From Sclerurus mexicanus (taxonomy: Eukaryota > Chordata > Aves > Passeriformes > Furnariidae): 64,000 nucleotides of DNA. A model generated the notes under the pieces. The model was not told the origin of the DNA, searched no databases, and was given only the letters and a program-made list of their open reading frames with translations. Shown in pieces: positions 25,801-39,340 of this stretch (positions are counted from its first letter, which is position 1; every line of letters starts with the position of its first letter). The position numbers were made by a program, and so were the translations under genes. The stretch spans positions 434,001-498,000 of the forward strand of contig VWZF01007160.1 in NCBI GenBank assembly GCA_013396755.1. Direction: 5' to 3'.

Positions 25801-28800
25801 ATCACTAACTCCTTTTCTTTTTTCTCTGTCTACAATGTATCTTGCGGTTGGAGGACTGAGAAGAGCACTCAATAAGGGCTACCTCAGGCTTGGTTTAGTT
25901 TTGCTTCCTCTTAAAAGATGAGCCTAATCCTTCCCTTACAGGATTTATTTCACTATTATGCATTAAGTCTACAATTTGAAAACTCACTTGACAAGGCATA
26001 CACAGGTAAATTGTTGAAGAGAAACATTTGATCATGTTTCTGGCCTCTGTCTTCAGCTAGCGGAACACAGCCAAGGTGACCCCAGCAGGAGCTATGCTAG
26101 ACCTCTACAAGCAGCTCTGTAGGGCAGACCAGCACTGCATACGTAAACTCCTCTTCAGAGGGTTTCAAGTCAATCCCAGCCTCAGGGTCCCAGACTGTTT
26201 GCATCATCTGCTCTTGCACTCTCATCTTAGTTCTCAGATACAGTTTTAACCTGAAATACTTGATGAAGTTGCAATTTGGTTCTGTAACTGCTTTTGTGCA
26301 GAGGAATTGCATAGCTAAATGCATAGCAATTCATGGTCATTTCTTGTCACTATGCTTTCAACCCATTGGTTGAATGATAAGGAGGTAGTAAAGACCTCTC
26401 TAAATGTTCTCTTTCAAGTATGGATGTACTCTTAACCAGGCTTTTCTATTCCCAAACTGCTCAGATTGCAGGTAGAGGAAAGGTTCAGGTGTCATATGTG
26501 TTCTTAAGAGACTTCAAAGGTGTCTTTGCTATTGTAAAGAGCGGAAGAAATCAAAATGGTAGTAACTATTTGACCAAATTATTTTTCTTCTGATACTACA
26601 TTTTCTGAAAGCCAAGGTTTTTATGAGGCCTTTTTGTAACTAATTGTGCTATCATTATTTTTTTAGATTTAAGGGAAGGGAGAAAGCAATTCCATTTGCA
26701 GCTTGTGACCCTTGTCTGTCTGTCAGATGGGTGTATATTTACAAGAATTAATGAATGCCTGTTTCTAATTTCTCCCCTTAGAACAAAGGTTACTCCATCA
26801 TTGCCTTTGGAAAGCTTTTGGGCTAGCTTGCTTTTATGTGTGCGTGCCATTCTTTTGGTACCATGCCAAGCACCCTGTTGAGACTTTACTAGTAATCAAA
26901 GGAACAGAAGGGAATTTTGAGGTTTGGAGATAAACCCTGCTCACATGGCTAAAACTCTGTAAAACCACCACAGCAATCTGCTGGAGAGGGATGGAGAGCT
27001 GGACTCTGCATTGTGTGCTCCCCGTGCCCATCTCTGCTGGGGTGAACCAGCTTCTGCCCTACCACCTCTGAACATGGGGTCCTCCGGCACCAAATGTGGG
27101 AAAGACTTGAACTCTTCTTGTTCTTCAGGGAAGCAGGCACCACTGGGCAGGCTGGCATTGCCGCACCCTCTTTATGCATGTAGTACTGGCATGTAAATAA
27201 ATGCTCTTGCTCAGTCCTATCAGCTGCATGTCATTCTATTCTGGGAAAGGTGAGAGCAGTGCTGAAAATGACTCATCTCCAAAAGGTATCAGCTTTACAC
27301 CTTTTACCACCCAGAGTTAGTCCTTGCTTTAGGTTTGTAGGGTAGGTACCATACAAAGGGGAAGCACCACTTTTTTAAAAAGTAAAGAGCAATGAGAAAT
27401 GGTGTGGCTGCCCATCAAGTGAATGTATTTGTCATTTGGAGTTTATATGGCTGATGAGCTCTCTGCATTCAGCAGTGCTCTGTTTTGCTGGGGGTTTTTA
27501 AAGGTCCCTGAGAAGCCTCTATGGCAAATGAAGGAACCTTGGCAAGATCCTGCATTACACCATGCCCTGCCCAGCATTCCTGTAGTTCTTGCCATTTCCT
27601 GCCCCTTGCAGTATGGCCGTGCCTTTAGACAGCAAGCACATTGTGTATTTCCCAAAGGAATAATGTTTTAAATGTCTTTATCCATGAGATTTTTACTATG
27701 TGCAATGGATTTGCACAGAGGCAAGGGGATTTTTGGGTTTTGTGATTATGTGCTGTTTTGTGGCTCTGTTTTATTTCCTCTTACATCCTCCTCCCCTCTC
27801 TCTTCTACCTGAAACATTAAATTAAATCTAACACAGCAATACTTTTAGAGGGAGGTGATGCTTGGCTATGCCAGTTCCCCAGTGGCTTTAAACTGCTGGC
27901 TGCAATACTGCAAACAGAGTCAGACTCTGGTTTGGCCAGCAGTTCCCCCCAGCTATCTACATGTTTGCTCTCCAGGCTTTATTTTACCTACACTATCGGA
28001 GCCTCTGGAGTCACAGCCTATGTCTCATTGTTATGCATGGATGGGAAATATTCCTGTACTTATTTGCATTCATTAGCTGTTGGTAGCTCCTCTGTTGAGG
28101 TCTCTAGCCTTGTTTTTACAGTGCTTTTGGCAGTGTTTCTGCACTTGGTGTGCGAATTTTTATGATCTGTTGCATGTTATTCATGCAATTTCCTGCCCTG
28201 TAATGGTATCAGTTTTCCAGACACAGAGGAATACAAACGAAAACCCAGGAGCCTGCATTAGCATAAAATGTCCCAGTTCTGTCAGTTTGATTAATTTGTC
28301 TCTTTGTCTCCACTCTATATGATAAGTGCTATTAATGGTTGCAACACTTCATATGTCAAAGTCTTTCTTCCTAATGACTTGAAAATGTGGTTTATTTCCC
28401 CCTTTTTTGTATTATTTTTCTCATTTAGCATTCCACTCAAGTATAGATTTATGCCATGCTCTTTCATTATCTTACTGGTTGCAGCACTGGAGTGATTACA
28501 TATGGTGTAGGGTATGAGCAAAGATGCGATCCCAGGGGCAGCAGCTGCTGATGCAAGCTGAAAATAGATCCAGCGTATGCTCAGCACTTTTCCCAGAGGT
28601 CTTTTATTTATTACGAACAGTCTTGGTACAGGACAGCTCGGACCCTCATTTAGCAAGATGACTTTTTACCTTTCAAGAACAGTGCAATGACTTTGCTCTA
28701 TTTACTGACTGCCAGGTAATTTTTTTCACCATCTCCTATGGAAGCGGTGACTTTACCTAACGTAAATTGTAATATAATCCTGATTTATAATGAAGTCAAG

Positions 28801-30684
28801 AAATGACAGGCTCCATTTGAAGTAATGGAACTTGACAGATCTAAGGTTTAAATTAAATAATCCTATTTGTAAGACAGCATTTGTACATGGTACACTGATT
28901 TAAAATGAACTTCAGTTCTTCTTCAGCGAATCCTTTACCATTCTCTGTGTTTTGCCTTCCATAGAGGCTTTTTGGGGGACAAAATTCATTTGGAGAGAGC
29001 ACTTTTGTCTTTGAAAACATGTATGGAACAACACATTGTTTTCTTTCCCTTGGCAAAGAAGCTCTTATAAATTGTTTCGCAGAAGAACACTTTAATTAGA
29101 GAAGAAAAATTAATGTAGGTCACTTATTAAGGGCAAGCCACATCTAACCTGCTTCAGTGGCCGGAAGAGGCCAGTTGCTGAGAATGAGGAGAGGGAGGAT
29201 GCTGAAGGGAAAAATGAGAAAGGCTGTGGCTCGACACTTACCCTCCTGTGAGTGGAGGTTCATTCTAGCAGTGATTTGTATAAAGGGAGAAGGTCACCCC
29301 CTCCTTGCTGTCCTTCCCTCACAGCTGGCAGAGGGGCACACTTGAAAAGGATATTTTCTCCTGCCTCTGCACCCCACTTTTCTGCCTCTGTCACCGTCAT
29401 ACCAATGCAAGCAAGGAGAGCCCCAGGGTGTGCAAATGGAAGGATGGGAGCTGGCAGTAAGCACAGGAGTGGGGGTTGGTAGAACAAAATGCTTGCAGAG
29501 GAGAAAAAGAGGCGAGGAGGGGAGCGTGAGATGCTGCAGAAACAATGAAAAGGGGCACAAAAAAAGGGCAGTGGGATAAAAACACCAAGTACAGTGCAGG
29601 ATTTGTCTGGCCTAGATTGAGGGAAGCTGTCTTATAAAATGCCCCCTTCCCTTTTCTCTCACTCAGCATTGCTGTTTTGTCTTCCTTTCTGGCTGTATTT
29701 AGGTGTGGCTGCCTTCTCCCTCATCTTGCTAATTTTCCTTCATACCTGGCAGGGATGTGGCCCTTTCCCCAGGAGTCTGACAGAAGCTCTCATTCTGGGC
29801 CAGCCTCACATGCTCAGGCAGAAAGGTCCCCCAGTGTGCATGTTCAGCTCGGTAGCGTGCCTGCTCTCACCATGTCACCTTGCCACCATCACCCTTCTTT
29901 CCTAAGAGGTCGGTGGGCAGGGTGGTCACTAATCCACAAGGTCCAGCTCAGCAGAAGGCAGCCTCTCCCACACTGGGGCCATGAGGACAGTCTGCCCAGG
30001 CTGGAACTTCAGCGTCATGTCTGCCCCACAGCGAGTGGTTTCAGGACCACATAGGGTGTTTCTCCTCTTTGTAGTGAGCTCCAGTAAAAAGCAGACAGTG
30101 AAGAAGACAAGATGACTGCCAAAGAGGGTGTTGCTCAGGCACTAGGGCTGTAGCCCAGCCTGGGGACATGAGGCGAGAGGCTCCTTCTCCTTCTTTACAT
30201 GTTCTGCTCTCCACACAATTAAGAGCTTCTTTTCCCAGTGCTTGCAGGGAATTAATAACTTCTATTAATTAGAAACCAAGCCCAATCTCCCCACTGCACT
30301 CAAGAATGGACAGGACTCGAGAATATCACTGGGGAATGGGAGGAAAAATGAGCTCACAAAGCCAAAGCAGTAGATGCTAGTGGAAAAGATGAAGGCAAGG
30401 AGTATCCATGCAGCAAATACGGCATTGACATCGTATGGACCCTTGCACCTCATCTAGACAATAAAAGCAGCAAGGCCCAAAAATAAAAGTCCATCAGGAG
30501 ATTTTAGAATTGCTGCTGGTAGCTTGCACGCTGCTTCATGTCTCTCCTCCAACAGGCGTGTGCGTGGCTATGGGCATGGGTTTCTGTTCACTTGGAATTA
30601 ATGGGATTATATACAGTGGGAAAGGAGGTGGGTACGTTGAATTCTGCAAATACAGAACTTCAGCCTGTGCTGCTTGATCTTTAG

Positions 30685-30715
30685 AAAAAATAAAATAAAA
30701 TAAAATAAAATAAAT
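30685..30715. repeat. (TAAAA)n short tandem repeat
   Basis: An A6 run is followed by about five TAAAA units and a terminal TAAAT, in intronic sequence. No LINE or SINE body is recognisable directly upstream. Confidence 0.9.
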
Positions 30716-33700
30716 AGCAAGAACTAGTTCCAGGATGTTTCAGTATACACATAAACCAGTTTTCATTACTCACAGCACAAATAAATACACACTTGTGACT
30801 GAGACAGCAGAATAACACTTTGCTGTTCATTATTTTATCAGACAGTGATAATTGTAGTTAATATTTTCTTAGTTGTGTCTCTGAGAGTTTATTTATGCTG
30901 TTAATAATCTGAGCAGCTGTAATGATGCTGTCTGCCAGAGCTGTAGCCTTTTAGAATCACTCTAGTGTGGTAAGGATATGATGGTAACAGAAATCCAAGG
31001 AGAAAACGATCTTTTCAGAGCAGATGGGGCTAATTCAATCCCCTTCACACACATTCACATTATCTAGTCTCTTTCTCACACTAGCATGCGTGGGTGCACG
31101 TGAGCATATGTAGACACACACACACAAATAGCTGTAAAGTCCCAACTTCCACCCTCCTAGGAAGTCACATGTCAAGCTGCAAAGGTGATAATTTTTCTAC
31201 ATGCAGAGTATTTCTGGGGCTTCTAGGGTAGGTGGCATTTTCTACCCTTTGCTTTCTGGGTAGATCTTAAAAATCTCATGTATGAAGCAGAAAGGGGGAA
31301 GTCAATTCCTCGAGGGCAGCCTGGAGCCGGGCACAGGGTTGTGGCTGCACTAGGGTGCCGTTGCCCCGTCTCCCCATCTTTCCCTGCCCTTGACGTCTTT
31401 GCTACGGGTCACCCCGGCTGAGCCTGTGCTCCTTTAGGGACTAAAAGAGCCATTTACCTTTGCTCATAGCAGACATGAAATCTCAGCAAGAAGGCAAACG
31501 CCTATGATTTTTTTCTGGTGGGATTTACAGAGCCTAGTTAACCTTCTGGGCCACTGAGAGAACAGGTAACTGCTCCTTGTGGAGGGTGGGAGGTGACCAA
31601 CTTTGCCAGCTCAGCAGTGACTGGTTCTTCTTGGAAACCTGCATTGCTGAGCTGAGCAGACATCGTTGATAAAATATGAACACCAAGCAGTGGAACAAAA
31701 GCCACCGTAATCCTCAGATCTGTTAGTAGCCATGCAAGAACAAAAACAAGGTGATTGCAGAAAAATTGCTTGTCCGAATACCAGAAATTAATAGGCAAGG
31801 TGGGGGAGGAGAAGGAAAACTGAAACAAATGCAGCATTTGGCAGGTTTTTTTAAAAACTATGATGCCTGCAGGAAGCCGGGTCATTTATACACGGTTTCA
31901 GCCTACCAGTTAATAATCGTAATTACCTGGTTACCTTGTGAAGCACAACAGTAAAGCCTTTTATATTCAGTTCCTTCCACAGCCCAGCAAAAGCATCGCT
32001 GGATTTGAAATGTGGCGCTATTTGCTGGGCTGCACTCTCTGCAGCCTCAGTGTAAGGATGCCAGTGATTTTATATGCTGTGCCACACCAGCGTGTGGTCA
32101 CAGGCAGCGCCGGAAGCCTGGGCATCATCAGCCCCATGAAAACCATAGCAGAGCATCTCCGAGCTGCATCGGATGTTATCCAGCCCCATCTCCGGAGCCT
32201 GCCTCTTCTCCAGCTCCTTTGTCTTCTGATTTAGTTCTCTGCTTCTGAGTGCAACCTTGTGTTTTCTTAAATCATATTTGACAGAGCTTGTTTATTCCTC
32301 TCCGACACTACATGAAGTATAATAGTAGGGCTTGGAATGAGATGCCTTGCTGTGAAGTACTCCTTGTTTTTATAAAGTAATTACAGTGTATTTAATGCAC
32401 TGTGTTTTTAATACACTATTACATAGTTTGTTCACATAAATACATTCTGCCATGCCTGGGAAAGAGGAGCACTGCTGCAATTTACAGGTCTTTGTCGTTG
32501 TTCTGTATTGTTGTGTTTACTTGTATATCAATTGCAGCTTCAGAAACTGAACCACTCCTTTAAGCACCTTCTGAATTAGAAAATTTCTACATGCATCTTC
32601 ATTTTCTGTCTATTTTGATATTTCCTCATGTAACTTGGAGGCTTCTAGAGTTTCTTTCTTCATTCTAAAAGTTCTTAAGCTCCTTTTTGTTTTCCTGTTT
32701 TCTGCCCACTTTGGCTCATGATATGCACCTAAGCAGATCTTTCACAGACTCCTCTCTCACAATTTATATTCTGTGAAAGCTTTCCCACTCCCTCCTCACC
32801 CCTCCTTGCTGCTAACACTTTCACTTTTTTTTCCTTTCTTTTTTAATCTGGGGGTCAGTTTAATTTTCCTTTTGTAAAAATATGGGACTGATTTTAATTT
32901 TAAATTGCAGTTGCACTTCAATTGTGATGATGCTTTGGGATTAAAACCTGTTAGTGTCTGCTTGTTTCTTCCCCACTGGTTTCAGCATGGCTTGCACAGA
33001 CACCAGAGGAGGGAAGTTAGCATTTTCTGCTGAGCCACCCTCCTCTGTCATCCTCTGTTACTGTGTTCCAGGTTTCCTAAGGTGCACGTTGCACTGGAAA
33101 AACAAAGGTATTTCAAACTGCCAGATATCACAGCCATATTTTTCTTTGCCTTATCTTCCAATTCATGCCGCAGTGTTTAAACTGCTAATTAGTGACACAA
33201 TTTTACATGCTCTTTGTTTGTTCAGTCATAGCTGAGTTATTCCTTTAGAGAAAAGGTTGTTTGATACATCCTCATCTCTAATTTTCTTTTTCACACCTTC
33301 ACCCATACTCTGACCTCTGTGGCCTGAAAGTTGTCCTCCAAGCCTTTTCACTTAGGCTTGCCTGCAGGTACCCTCTTGGCCTTAATTTGGAATTTTCTGT
33401 GTTATCACTACGCCTTGAACAGTATCTAACATTGACAACATACCCTAAGCCACATAATTAGTTAAGAAAAAATTGTCTCATCTGCTGAAGTTCATTACGA
33501 TGTTTTCTCCAAAAAGTGGCACTACAGCTGTTGTTCCTCCAGTTCAGTGCAAAGTATTACAGACAACATTGTCCTCATGGTTTAATAAGCTGGTGTTTGA
33601 CTTCAAAACAAGTTACTGAGTGAGACTTGAAAACAAGGGCTCTGGCAGATTTGCTTGCAGGGCTTTAAGAAGCTTCTCCCTGCAGTCCAAGAGCTGTTGT

Positions 33701-34967
33701 GCCAAAGGTGTTGCCCTGCAGGGATGTGACAGAGGGAGGTGCCCTGATGCCAGCACGGCTGTGCCCCCGGCAGCCCCTCACCTCCTCGCAGACCTGCCTC
33801 CCTTAGCTGCCAAGCTTCTTGTGCCAGGCTGTGGCCCAGAGGAGCAGCTACACAGGCAACTACACCTTCCCTTTTGTTCTGGAAACCACTGTGGATGGCA
33901 AAACCCAGAGCTGCCCAGTGGGTACAGCTGGTAGAGACCAATGGTTATAGCAAACGTGATGCAGGCAGTGCATCCCTGCTGTGGAAAAGCACAGCATCTT
34001 CCAGTCCTACAGCCTTTTGTTTTTTTTGCAACTGTATTCATCTCTGTTTGGTAAGATGCCTGCTGTTTTCTTTACTGAAATGTGTCAGCAGCAAAGTACT
34101 GAGGCTTATGCCTGGTGATTCCTACCTTCATTCTCAATAAATTGAAAGGTCTGGCAAATTCAACAAATTGCTTTCTCCTTAAAATTTTCAGGGATAGGAA
34201 GGATGCTGAAAATGTGCAGGGATACTGTCAGGATTTCCAGAAGTAAATTCTTTGCTTTGATTTGAAACCAATCTCACTTTTGAAAGGTTGAAAGAATTCA
34301 ATTTGGCTTCAACAACTCAGAGATTAAATAAAACTGGAAGTTGTAGATTAAAAAAAGCATCGCAGTTGGATCAGAAATTATTTTTACTTTTACTATTCTC
34401 TGTTTTACTTTTTGAATTTCTTAGACATCTTCTGAATCTCTCTTCCTCTTTGATTCATCTGACATTATTGGCCACAGACTTGGGGCCCAGGATTTTTGAG
34501 AATGCTCAAGGCTGAGGCCATTATCATTTCTGAATTTGATTCAGAAAAACCCAAGTATGCAGGTGCCTTAATAACACCTCTTATGCTCCACCCCTAAGTC
34601 ATGTGCAGTGGAAGGCTGACATAACCAGTAACGTGGTCATTGATCCACTGGCTGTTTATGCCATCTTTACGCTTGGCAATCAATTCCAAGCCACTTGCCC
34701 CGCTGTCAGTGCCGACGTAGTTCTCACGGAGCGATGGGCACAGTTTGCAATTATTGCCTCCTATCCTCCAGGCGAGTCTAGCGTGAATGACTTCTCCTTC
34801 CTCCCCATCTCACCTCCTGCAGTCACACCTGCCACATTGTAATGCTCTGTGGGCATTACAGTGAGGGATATCGGTCTCCCCTTTCAAGGGTGGATGTAGG
34901 AGGCTCTTTGAAGTGCTTGTGCTGCCCCTGCATGTGTTCCTTATGCCAGAGAGAGGTTAATGAGAAG

Positions 34968-35735
34968 TAATAGAATCATAGAATATGCTGAGATGGAAGG
35001 AACCCATCAGGATCATCGAGTCCAACTCCTGGCCCTGTGCAGAGCATCCCAAGATTCCCACCATGTGCCTGAGAGCATTGTCCAAACACTTCTTGAACTC
35101 AGACAGGCTTGGTGCTGTGACCACTGCCCTGGGGAGCCCATTTTGTTGCTCAACCACCTTCTGGGTGGAAAATGTTTTCCTGATAGCTTTAGGTTAGGAT
35201 CTAACCCTGTCTCAGCTTCATGACATTTCCTTGGGTCCTGTCACTGGTCACAGGAGTGAAGAGATCAGTACCCGCCCCTCCACTTCCCTTACAAGGAAGT
35301 TGAAGACTGCAATGAGGTCTCCCCTCAGTCTCCTCCAGGCTGAACAAACCAAGTGTCCTCAGCTACTCCTCTTAAGGCTTCCCCTCCAGATCCTTCACTA
35401 TCCTCATGGCCCTCCTTTGGATGCTCTCTGATAGCTGAATGTCTTTTTTGTATTGTGGTGCCCAAAACTGCACACAGATCACACCAGTGCAGAGCAGAAC
35501 AGGACAATCATCTGCTTTGGCTGATGATGCTGTGTTTGGTGCATCACAGGATGGGATTGGTCCTCCTGGCTGTCAGGGCACTGCTGACTCATATTCAGCT
35601 TGTCATTGGCCAGGACCCCCAGGTTCCTTTCTGCAGCGCTACTCTCCAGCCTCTCATTCCCTAATCTATATGCATAACCAGGGTTGCCCCATCACAGGTG
35701 CAGAGTCTAGTCACTGGATCTTCTTCAGGTTGTAA
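34968..35735 (-). mobile_element. CR1 LINE, antisense, about 770 bp, 3' end through ORF2 C-terminal part
   Basis: Along + it begins with the complement of the CR1 terminus ('tagaatcatagaata...'), then '...ggatcatcgagtccaactcc'. It continues with '...aggtctcccctcagtctcctccaggctgaacaa', '...cctcatggccctcctttggatgctct', '...gtggtgcccaaaactgcacac', and finally '...cattggccaggacccccaggt', the complement of ORF2 C-terminal coding sequence. It is the best-preserved CR1 copy in the window, but every frame is interrupted and it is 5'-truncated at about 35735. It lies antisense to BACH2, the orientation less likely to disturb splicing or polyadenylation. Confidence 0.95.
35582..35592 (-). promoter_or_regulatory. 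Candidate CNC-sMaf element inside the CR1 copy
   Basis: TGCTGACTCAT on + is the reverse complement of ATGAGTCAGCA, a perfect RTGASTCAGCA match. It lies within the antisense CR1 body. Function is inference. Confidence 0.3.
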
Positions 35736-38700
35736 ATATTCTCACATAGGCAGTCAGGGCTTCTAGTGTAAATTTGTCATCCTGCCAGCAACTGGGACTT
35801 CAGGGTAGAAGGCTGAGAGGGGCACTTGTGGGTTTTTTGTCTTTTGAAAGCACAGAATTGGAAGTTGGACAAGCAATTCCAATGTGGCATCTTTTGTAGA
35901 ACTACCACTAAATAAAGTTAAGCATCTCCTTGAATCTCTCAGTGTGACAGCCTCCAGAAGCTGTTGTGGAGGATGCACTGGAAAGATACCAGGAGGTCCC
36001 TTAGACTGGCCTCGGTGTGGCTTTGCAGGTGGCAGCTTTGCCAGTGGGGCTTTAGAAATATATAAACTAGGTAAATCAGCCTCTTAAAAAATGGAGCTGT
36101 GTGTCCAGTTTCTCCCTTCCCCGGTGTGCGTTCATACCCAGGAAATGTGTGGTGGCAGTCTGGTGTCCCCCCATCCCTTCGATATGATGCAGTGTGGGAG
36201 GTGCTCGACTGTTGCTTGGACTTCAGGTGGCTCTTCTGCCTGAATTTGTATACACTACTTGAAGTGGCAGAATGTTAAACTGGGGCCAGCACAGTATCTG
36301 TTTAATTTAAAAAGTGGTTTTAGAGTGAAAACAAAGGCCTTTCTTTGTCAGTCTTTTCATCAGCGACTGGTAGATTTCTCTCTTGTTTACAAGCCCAGAT
36401 AATACAAGTACATTCATCTGATGCCTCTCACCCAAGTGGAATTGTAAAGAGTGATTACTCATTTTAGAAGCTTGTCCTGGTTTCAACTGGGGTAGAGCTT
36501 TATGAGCAGATAAGGGAAATACATCTGTAAGCTGCTGGTGAGAGAACATTTAAATGCTGTTAAATTAAAGAGGGGGAAATGCAGTAAAATACTGTTTTGG
36601 CATTGGCTTACAAAAGTACTCTGCTGTTCATCATCCCTTCTTCTGACTTTTTCCTGCCTTCTGTGTGTTCCCACCTTATGTAAAAGGATCACGGTTTCAA
36701 AACAATTCCTGCCTGTGTGCATATATAGGAACAAATCATGATGTCTAACACTGTTGATTTTGCACATGTGACTATCCTGCTTGAGCCTAGTAATATACTT
36801 AAATCTTTCGGAGAATTTTCCAAAACTAAATTAGCCCAAGCTAGGAAAAAGCCAGGCTTCCCCATCCCAAGTAAAAATAACCAAGTAAATAACCAGGAAG
36901 TCTCTTAGTTCTTAATGGACTAACAGCTTTGGTGACTGGTTTTGGTTATCAGATTACACTCTGAAAATAACTTCTGTGCTATACTTGCAATTGGCTGTAG
37001 AAGAAAAAGAATACACTGTGTGCTAATTTTAGCAAATAAGATTAGAGTTAATATTTAATCTCAGAGACCTTCTTCAGGCTGTGGAAAAAAAAACCCAGCA
37101 GCAGTTAACTGTCACTAATCTTATCTCCTATTTTTCTAGCATGTGGTTGATTATATAAGTTGTAGTGCTAGGAAAACACTGGCAGAGTGAGAAGCTAGTA
37201 GTTTAGTTGGCTACATGCTTGAGCATATTAGGCAAACTTCAGGACCTAGATGGATTTAAGAGGTCTACATGTGCCTTTAGACTACTGTAGCAACACTGAA
37301 AGGTCAGCAAAGTGGGTACTACAGTAGGTCTGCTACAAAACAGTATGTGAATAATGGATTGATTTTGGTTCTGCAAGAGGTGGTCCCATTTCTTCTATGT
37401 TCCTACCCAATTGTTTTAAATTAATATTTAGTTTGGGATTTGCTATTCAGCATGTGAGGTTTGATTCAATTTTCCTTTCTTCCTTCCCCACAAAATGGCT
37501 TAATAATTGAATCGATGTTTGGAAATTAGAGATTAAGGGTTTCTAACTGGTTTTAGGTGCCTGATAGTGATTTCAACCTGGAAATCAAAATACTAAAAAT
37601 ATAAACCAAAAACCTACAAGCAGCTTGCATGCTTTTCAACAAACCTATCACTACTCCTATTGATTTCAACAAGATACGCAAATGCATAAAGATAATAACA
37701 TGCAACTACACTGCTCTGTCAGGACTTCTATGTTCTCAGTGGGTCTGAAGGTCTCACCCCCAATTCAGTAGGATTTAGCAACTAATGTTCTGCAGATTTT
37801 ATTGTATCCCTGGAGGGGAGGAAAGGGCTCTGCCCCCTCGTGCCACCACCAATGAGCTTGTTCTTTGCATATGCCCCAGGTATACTTTATTTGAAAAGGA
37901 ACAATTGTATGCTGCTGAACTTTGGTGCTGTTTTCTAGTAGATCGTTGGCGCTGTGCCCTCATTAACACTGAAATTAGGCTTGAAAAAGCCTACCATGTT
38001 AAAGCCCACCTTGCCAGAAAAAGGTTATGCTTTGTTAGTTTTCCTTTGCAGTACTCAGACATAAAGTATTCATCATCTTCCCTGGAAAGCCTTCCAAGAT
38101 CTCTCTGAATTCACTGTTAGGTTAAGAGTCAGAAAAAAAATCCCTACATTTTCATTTCTTCTCTTTCTTCTCACTGCAATTGGCAATAGCACCCAATAGC
38201 AAACCAGACAATTCTCTGTTCTTCATGTTAGTATGCACCAGATTACTGTAAACATTCTCTTGCTCCATTTTAGATATTGCCTTGCCAAGTTTTACATTCC
38301 TACATGTTTACAGTGATCTTTTCTTGCCCTTAATCACTCTTCCCCTCTTTAAATTGAAGTCAGACTTCACTGGCATTTTGCAGGGGTTGACCTTCCCAGC
38401 TCCAGATGCAGCTTTTCATACAGATACCATTCGGAGCAGGGTTACCAGACATCCATGTTTCCCTTGGAAATAACCTTCCTCCCCCACCCCCCACCCCATA
38501 ACAAATACTGTCTGTGCAGAATTGAAGGATTTTGTCTATTTGTCTGGGATTTTGAGACATCTGGAAGTCTGGGCAGCTAGCTAATGAGCATGCACTGATG
38601 AACTCTGCAGCGCACAGTGAGTCCAGCCCATCCGCAGAAATGTCAGACCTCTGTGTGTGCTCTGAGGCCATGTCCCATGTGTTCAGAACAACACAGAGGC

Positions 38701-39184
38701 CTCCACGGCATGCTTGGTGAGCCTCATGGAGGACATGGGTACAACACGGAGCCAGAGAGAGTTCACACACAGTGCTGTGTCTCCCACAGTGCCTGTAAGT
38801 GTGCATACAAGTGCATTTAAAATAGAGTTTCTGCCCTAGAAGTCCCTTATGAAAATGCAGTGTTCCCAATGTGGAAGTGAGCTAACCCTCCTCCTAATTT
38901 TAGAATAGTACGTGCCCAGTACTAGAAAAATGCTTTGCTAAAAATGCTCTATTTGCATCTGAAACACTGCCTTCTTCACTAGCATTTCTCATTGCTGACT
39001 GTCTTCTCAGCTTTTTTCCCATCTGACAGTGATCAATATAGTTTTTCTTGAATTAGACAGTTTTTCCTTATTGACACAATACTAAGCAAAGAAGGGAAGG
39101 CAGAGAGTATAACAATAATACAACTATTTCTTCAAAAGGAAGAAGCATTACCTGGAATGAATCAAGGAAATATAATCAGAGATG

Positions 39185-39340
39185 ATGGAGGAAAACAAGG
39201 GAAATAGTTCCTCACAAGAAGGTTTTAAGTAGAGTCTGGCAATGATCTCCCAAAGGAAGTAGTGGAAGTCTGGTCACTTAAATCAATTAGGACTAACCAG
39301 AGCATTGCACTCCACAGGACTCTGTAAGGAGAAAAGCACT
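39185..39340 (+). mobile_element. Ancient CR1/L2-like LINE 3' fragment
   Basis: The run 'ggcaatgatctcccaaaggaagtagtggaagtctggtcacttaaatcaatt' resembles the 3' region shared by old CR1-like elements ('...ctgcc...gaagtagtggaagctcc...tcacttaaatc...'). There is no coding part and the boundaries are vague. This is pattern memory, not an alignment. Confidence 0.45.

Noticed and set aside
38470..38505. C-rich run as a possible quadruplex
   Set aside because: The runs are uneven (CCCCC, CCCCCC, CCCC) with only three clear tracts, so it does not meet a four-tract pattern.
38360..38869. 169-codon open frame on the minus strand
   Set aside because: No recognisable domain, Gly-run from a C-rich tract, no splice or promoter context, and overlapping frames on the other strand. 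It looks like chance.
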